9,536 nucleotides of DNA from Chloroflexota bacterium (GTDB lineage: Bacteria > Chloroflexota > Dehalococcoidia > Lucifugimonadales > JADFKI01): contig VXRI01000359.1 of assembly GCA_009838595.1 (NCBI GenBank), positions 1-9,536 on the forward strand, given 5' to 3'. Below are positions 6,400 through 9,536 of the stretch, piece after piece. A program made the position numbers and the translations under genes. The stretch's first letter is position 1; the number at the start of each line of letters is the position of its first letter. Under the pieces are notes generated by a model that was given only the letters and a program-made list of their open reading frames with translations, did not search any database and was not told where the DNA came from.

Positions 6400-7533
6400 A
6401 TGGCAGATACCGTTTCCTATGACTTTACGGCACACCTGACTCACTTCTGCCGGGTCTTGCGCTCCCACGGTCTGCTGGTTAGCCCGCAAGAGACTGCGGA
6501 CGTAATGCGAGCACTCAGCGTGGTGGACATGATGGACCGTGGCAGGGTGTACTGGTCCCTGCGTGCGTTGCTGCTCTCGCGCCGAGACGAAATCCCCATC
6601 TACGACTCGCTGTTCGAGCGATTTTGGAACTTCGAGGCGCTGCCGCTGCGACCGCACATCGACTCCGACGAAGACCTAGTTGGCGGCGCGCGCGAGTTCC
6701 GTCGGACGCCCAGCGTCGCGCTGATGCCCGAAGCCGACGATTCGTCGCAAAATACGCTGGTGCAGATGCTGCGCACCGGCGCGAGCAGCCGCGCAACCGC
6801 ATCACCGCCTGATCTAAGCGTGCTGCGCGCGGACGAACTTTCCGAGTTGTCAGCCATCGCCGCGCGGATGATACGCGCGATGGCATCTCGGCCCGGACGC
6901 CGGCGCAAGCGGCACCGTCGCAAGGGCAGACCGGACCTACGCGGCGCGATGAGGCTGAATATGAGCAGCGGCGGCGACGCCATCGTGCTGCCGCGCAAGC
7001 GCCGCGTGCCGAGAACGCCACGCCTGCTGGTGATGCTCGATGTCAGCGGGTCGATGGAGCGGCATGTCCAACTGCTTTTGCAGCTCGTATTCGCCGTGTC
7101 GCAACACACCAAGCGCGTGGAGGCGTTCGTGTTCAGCACATCAGCGACGCGGGTTACGCGTGAGCTCAGCGCACCTTCGTTCAGCGAGGCGCTTGCAGGC
7201 ATCGGACGCGCTGCGAAGCACTGGTCCGGCGGCACGCGCATCGGTGAGGCTCTTGCGCTTGTGAACACGCGACACGAACAGATTCTAAGCCGTTACACCA
7301 CTGTATTCTTGCTGAGCGACGGCTGGGACACGGGTGCCCCGGAGCGTCTGTCGCGAGAAGTACAGCGCATGCGCCGGCGCGTGCACCGTGTAGTCTGGCT
7401 CAACCCGCTGCTAGGCAGCGAAGACTACCAGCCTCTAACACGAAGCCTTCAAGCCGCCCTCCCACACATAGACCACCACGCATCCGCCCGTGATGTGGAA
7501 AGCCTAAAGCGCCTGCCAGCCTTGCTGCGGTGA
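6400..7533 (+). CDS. CoxE-like von Willebrand factor type A (VWA) domain protein
   Basis: 377 residues from ATG 6400; an in-frame GTG at 6391 would add three residues. Neither start has a Shine-Dalgarno and ATG was preferred. The N-terminal half (1-160) is helical (LTHFCRVLRSHGLLVSPQE), as in CoxE-type proteins. A very basic linker (about 166-177, RRRKRHRRKGR) precedes the VWA domain. The metal-ion-dependent adhesion site is complete: Asp214-x-Ser216-x-Ser218 (LDVSGSM), Thr279 (GGTRIG) and Asp307 (LLSDGWD). The C-terminus VVWLNPLLGSEDYQPLTRS is typical of the family. CoxE works with the AAA+ ATPase CoxD in maturing the CO dehydrogenase active site, and such VWA/AAA+ pairs act as metallo-chaperones or remodelling machines. 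No AAA+ ATPase or coxLMS gene is visible here, so the partner and target are unknown. A decayed copy of the same gene's 3' end lies at 8524-8630. Confidence 0.85.
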   Translation: MADTVSYDFTAHLTHFCRVLRSHGLLVSPQETADVMRALSVVDMMDRGRVYWSLRALLLSRRDEIPIYDSLFERFWNFEALPLRPHIDSDEDLVGGAREFRRTPSVALMPEADDSSQNTLVQMLRTGASSRATASPPDLSVLRADELSELSAIAARMIRAMASRPGRRRKRHRRKGRPDLRGAMRLNMSSGGDAIVLPRKRRVPRTPRLLVMLDVSGSMERHVQLLLQLVFAVSQHTKRVEAFVFSTSATRVTRELSAPSFSEALAGIGRAAKHWSGGTRIGEALALVNTRHEQILSRYTTVFLLSDGWDTGAPERLSREVQRMRRRVHRVVWLNPLLGSEDYQPLTRSLQAALPHIDHHASARDVESLKRLPALLR

Positions 7534-7773
7534 TGCGCGCGTCTCAATGCCAATTGTCCCTGTGTCAATTAGTGTAGGCGAATAAATGTACTATTTCAAT
7601 CAAGTACGAACCTGTCGCAAATGATGTTGCCGTATTGCCCGAGATTTGCTAATCCAAACCTAGCATGTTCAGTACGGTTTCGGGATAAATTAGTTTGCTG
7701 AAAATCGTATCTACGGATAGATGACGGATGACCGCTGTTGGCAGATGCAAATATTACGAAAGGCGTCGTAATT

Positions 7774-8472
7774 ATGAAAAAGATAATGGGCATAGTAGCT
7801 GTACTGATGGCGGCGATAGCGCTAGTCGCGGCGACTGACCCGCTTGCGGAATTGACGGAACAGGTCAATGAGCTTCAGGCGCAGATAACCGCGATAGAGA
7901 CGCACGCATCCGCCTTGGAATCGCGCATGGCATACTTGGAACGATTTGACCCCAGGGACACATTCGAGCCCATTGAAGGCGCAGGCTCTGCACCGATACA
8001 ACCGGCGCCGGTTAACACGCGGCTCCCGTTCGCGGATGGCATAGAAATAGCAGTCATCAGCGCTGCCGTAATTAGGAAGCATTCCGAGGTGAAAGAACTG
8101 CCTGAATGGGTAAGGCCCGGAGCGGGTGAAAGCGTTGTCGCAGTCGATGTTAATCTGTACAACGGCAGCCGCAAACACGGGTCTGTCAACACTTCCATGT
8201 GTCCGTGGGAATCTCAGGACACTTTGGCGACATATTACGGCGGCGACTGCGCAAAGTTCTCATTCTGGAGCATTTTAGTGGATGATGAGGCATTTCCCCT
8301 AGTGGGGCCCACATCCCTGCCTATGGAAGAAGGCGCCAGTCTAAATAGGACAACCCTATACTTCCATGTCTCAAATATCCGCCCGCTGAAAGGTGTGCTT
8401 GCATACGAGCACCCGGCGAACGAGATTTCGCACAGGTATTGGCGGATAGACCGTGTGCGGGAGCAAAATTAG
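7774..8472 (+). CDS. Predicted exported protein with coiled coil and beta-rich domain (unknown function)
   Basis: 232 residues from ATG 7774. The frame extends to a TTG at 7738, but the ATG begins a classic signal peptide (MKKIMGIVAVLMAAIALVAA, likely cut after Ala20) and has AAAGG 10 bases upstream. Residues 22-57 form a coiled coil with regular heptads (LAELTEQVNELQAQITAIE), then comes a Pro-rich linker (65-85). Residues 88-205 alternate hydrophobic strands (EIAVISAAVI, SVVAVDVNLYN, RTTLYFHVSN) in a pattern like secreted immunoglobulin-like DUF4352/telokin-type domains; that match is inferred from pattern only. The only two cysteines, Cys143 and Cys159, lie in the exported part and could form a disulfide. 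No lipobox is present, so it is soluble outside the membrane or held by an uncleaved signal. I do not recognise the family. The codons look somewhat AT-richer than the VWA gene. Confidence 0.7.
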   Translation: MKKIMGIVAVLMAAIALVAATDPLAELTEQVNELQAQITAIETHASALESRMAYLERFDPRDTFEPIEGAGSAPIQPAPVNTRLPFADGIEIAVISAAVIRKHSEVKELPEWVRPGAGESVVAVDVNLYNGSRKHGSVNTSMCPWESQDTLATYYGGDCAKFSFWSILVDDEAFPLVGPTSLPMEEGASLNRTTLYFHVSNIRPLKGVLAYEHPANEISHRYWRIDRVREQN

Positions 8473-8473
8473 T

Positions 8474-8504
8474 CGCCCATAGAATTCGTCCGCGGCGCTT
8501 TTTT
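8474..8504 (+). terminator. Weak possible terminator
   Basis: CGCC (8474-8477) can pair with GGCG (8494-8497), followed by a run of six T (8499-8504), directly after the stop of the exported-protein gene. The stem is only 4 bp, so this is a weak call resting mostly on position and T-run. Confidence 0.3.
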
Positions 8505-8523
8505 CTGTTGCTCGTGATTTAGG

Positions 8524-8630
8524 GACTATCAGTCGCTGACGCGCAGCCTGCAAGTCGCTCTGCGCAGATCGACTATCACCCATCGGCGAGGGATATGGAG
8601 AGCCTGAAGCGTCTGCCCACGCTACTGCAG
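8524..8630 (+). pseudogene. Frameshifted relic of the 3' end of a second CoxE-like VWA gene
   Basis: From GAC 8524 one frame reads DYQSLTRSLQVAL. After a one-base loss near 8563-8564 the next frame reads QIDYHPSARDMESLKRLPTLLQ (from CAG 8565). Joined with the missing base restored, this matches the last 36 residues of the intact VWA protein (DYQPLTRSLQ onward, 7423-7530) at about 28 of 36 positions. Of those identical residues about 16 use a different codon, so the copy is an old or foreign paralogue, not a recent duplicate of the neighbour. An in-frame TGA at 8515-8517 lies just before it and no N-terminal or MIDAS part is nearby, so only the tail survives. No stop follows at the family's usual end. 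Confidence 0.8.
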
Positions 8631-8656
8631 GTGAGGACGGCGAAGAAAGCAGAAAT

Positions 8657-9409
8657 TTATGCGCTCAATTCATTCTCTGGCACTAAATGCCAGATTACAT
8701 CACCGCGGTCTGCCATTTCAAGAAGCCCGTCGGTAGGATGGCATCCGACTACAACTGCGTATGAGTTCGCGCCGGTCAGCGCATTGATGATATTCGCGTT
8801 TCGTATGGCGCGTTCCGCATCCCGAGCGTCGCCCACGAATGAAGCTTCTACTGCGATGTATGTTTTTCCGCTGCTGCTGTCGTCGATGGATATAATGTGG
8901 TCGGCTTGTACGAAGCTAACGATTTCGCCATCGCTCAATCCCGGAAGGTCATTTCGCATAACCTGCATGAATGTTCGCCGTTCGCTTCTGCGAACGGGTT
9001 GCAGGGTGTGAAACAGAAATCTCAATCCATTCTGTTCACCGACCTGAAGGGCGATGGAATCTTCCCTGTTTCGCACGGTAGTTTCTACAAAGAAACCCTT
9101 CAAGTGTCCAATGCTCGATTCCGTCCTGTCTATCTTGCCGCTCATCCTGTCTATATCGCCGCGCATCTGGTTCATATCGCCGCGCATTACGACGATTTCA
9201 TCCTCCACTTTACTCAGGCGAGCGTCAGTCCGAGCGGCGAACTCGCGCATTTCAGATACAAATTCGCGCACTTCAGCCGCTAACTGCACGTGTAATTCCG
9301 GCAGCGCCAGCAGTTCGGGAGTGAGTACGCGAGAGCGCACCATTTCCAAGATGGCGGGATCGCTGTCCAGCAATGCGCTTCGGATGTCTTCAGTCGTCAC
9401 CGTTGCCAT
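8657..9409 (-). CDS. Coiled-coil protein with possible PD-(D/E)XK-like C-terminal domain
   Basis: 250 residues from ATG 9409-9407, preceded by GAGAG at a 6-base distance; the frame also offers a TTG at 9433. Residues 1-40 are helical (MATVTTEDIRSALLDSDP). Residues 42-105 form a long coiled coil that includes three heptads of one pattern (MRGDMNQ, MRGDIDR, MSGKIDR, 82-95 and just before). Residues 106-250 are mixed alpha/beta: QADHIISIDD (168-177), KTYIAVEASFVG (182-193), DAERAIRNANIINALTGANSYAVVVG (197-222). The hhDhh...hhE-x-S arrangement with a following RA..NA helix resembles DUF3782-like restriction-endonuclease-fold proteins common in Chloroflexota and cyanobacteria, but the usual Lys after Glu188 is Ser190, so catalysis is doubtful. 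Function unknown; the gene stands alone, converging on the VWA relic. Confidence 0.72.
   Translation of the reverse strand: MATVTTEDIRSALLDSDPAILEMVRSRVLTPELLALPELHVQLAAEVREFVSEMREFAARTDARLSKVEDEIVVMRGDMNQMRGDIDRMSGKIDRTESSIGHLKGFFVETTVRNREDSIALQVGEQNGLRFLFHTLQPVRRSERRTFMQVMRNDLPGLSDGEIVSFVQADHIISIDDSSSGKTYIAVEASFVGDARDAERAIRNANIINALTGANSYAVVVGCHPTDGLLEMADRGDVIWHLVPENELSA
9125..9187 (-). repeat. Three tandem 21-bp repeats inside the coiled-coil gene
   Basis: Units 9125-9145, 9146-9166 and 9167-9187 are diverged copies of one 21-mer; each ends CGC[TG]CAT preceded by T[CT]TAT- or TCATAT-type bases. Each unit encodes one heptad of the M-x-G-x-[MI]-[ND]-x coiled coil on the minus strand, so the coil grew by in-frame duplication. 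There are no spacers, so it is not a CRISPR. Confidence 0.75.
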
Positions 9410-9526
9410 AGCATGCTCTCGAATGAACGACAATCATAATTTATCTGTGCGATATAACAGCAGAGTACAGCGCAATCGCAATTAGTTTAAGTATAAGAAA
9501 AGCCATAAGATAGGGTTCATTCTCGG

Positions 9527-9533
9527 AAAGGAG
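9527..9533 (+). promoter_or_regulatory. Shine-Dalgarno of a gene starting beyond the right edge
   Basis: AAAGGAG (9527-9533) is a near-perfect ribosome binding site three bases before the window end. A TATAAG box at 9492-9497 could be its -10, though no good -35 is present. The start codon of the rightward gene should lie within a few bases after 9536. Confidence 0.55.
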
Positions 9534-9536
9534 TAG

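Noticed and set aside
6391..7533. Carbon monoxide dehydrogenase (cox) operon
   Set aside because: Only the CoxE-like protein is present; there is no coxL, coxM, coxS or coxD sequence in the window.
7534..7737. Remnant of the missing N-terminal part of the second VWA gene between the VWA and exported-protein genes
   Set aside because: No frame here resembles the VWA N-terminus or MIDAS, so the exported-protein gene does not appear to be a simple insertion into the second copy.
8595..9011. Plus-strand open frame starting MESLKRLPTLL
   Set aside because: Only its first dozen codons are real, as the tail of the VWA relic; the rest is antisense to the coiled-coil gene.
9125..9187. Tandem repeats considered as a CRISPR array
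   Set aside because: The units are contiguous 21-mers without spacers and keep the reading frame of a coiled coil.

Overview
The window looks like a bacterial chromosome fragment with moderately high GC. It has short intergenic gaps, Shine-Dalgarno-led starts mixed with TTG/GTG and possibly leaderless starts, and clear rho-independent terminators. The protein set suggests an environmental Chloroflexota-type bacterium (SAR202/Dehalococcoidia-like): a Rieske protein fused to a helical domain, a hydroxyacyl-CoA-lyase-type ThDP enzyme, an orphan CoxE-like VWA protein and a small TM plus E-x-G-repeat protein. This assignment is inference from gene content; there is no rRNA or other marker gene here.

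Layout on the + strand first. 1-1665 is a Rieske [2Fe-2S] protein with a large uncharacterised helical C-terminal region, cut at its 5' end by the window edge. 1783-2097 is a short membrane-anchored repeat protein interrupted by one in-frame TAA, followed by a strong terminator (2121-2162). 2311-3951 is a ThDP-dependent enzyme of the 2-hydroxyacyl-CoA lyase/oxalyl-CoA decarboxylase type, with its own Shine-Dalgarno and a terminator built on a perfect 15-bp stem (3985-4029).

On the - strand, 4254-6014 is an NCS2-fold permease with a soluble C-terminal domain and replacements at the positions that normally bind nucleobases. The 376-bp divergent gap 6015-6390 holds nested inverted repeats and a consensus -10 box. 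On the + strand, 6400-7533 is a CoxE-like VWA protein with an intact MIDAS and no coxD partner in view, and 7774-8472 is a predicted exported coiled-coil plus beta-domain protein. At 8524-8630 there is a frameshifted relic of the 3' end of a second CoxE-like gene. On the - strand, 8657-9409 is a coiled-coil protein with a possible PD-(D/E)XK-like C-terminal domain, and a Shine-Dalgarno at the right edge announces a further + gene.

The genes do not form one obvious operon: terminators or strand switches separate nearly all of them, so a joint pathway cannot be claimed. I see no convincing new multi-gene system. The most unusual items are the two decayed genes that plain ORF calling misses (1783-2097 and 8524-8630), the altered permease, and the Rieske fusion. 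The gap 7534-7737 (204 bp, AT-richer) shows no gene or clear signal.
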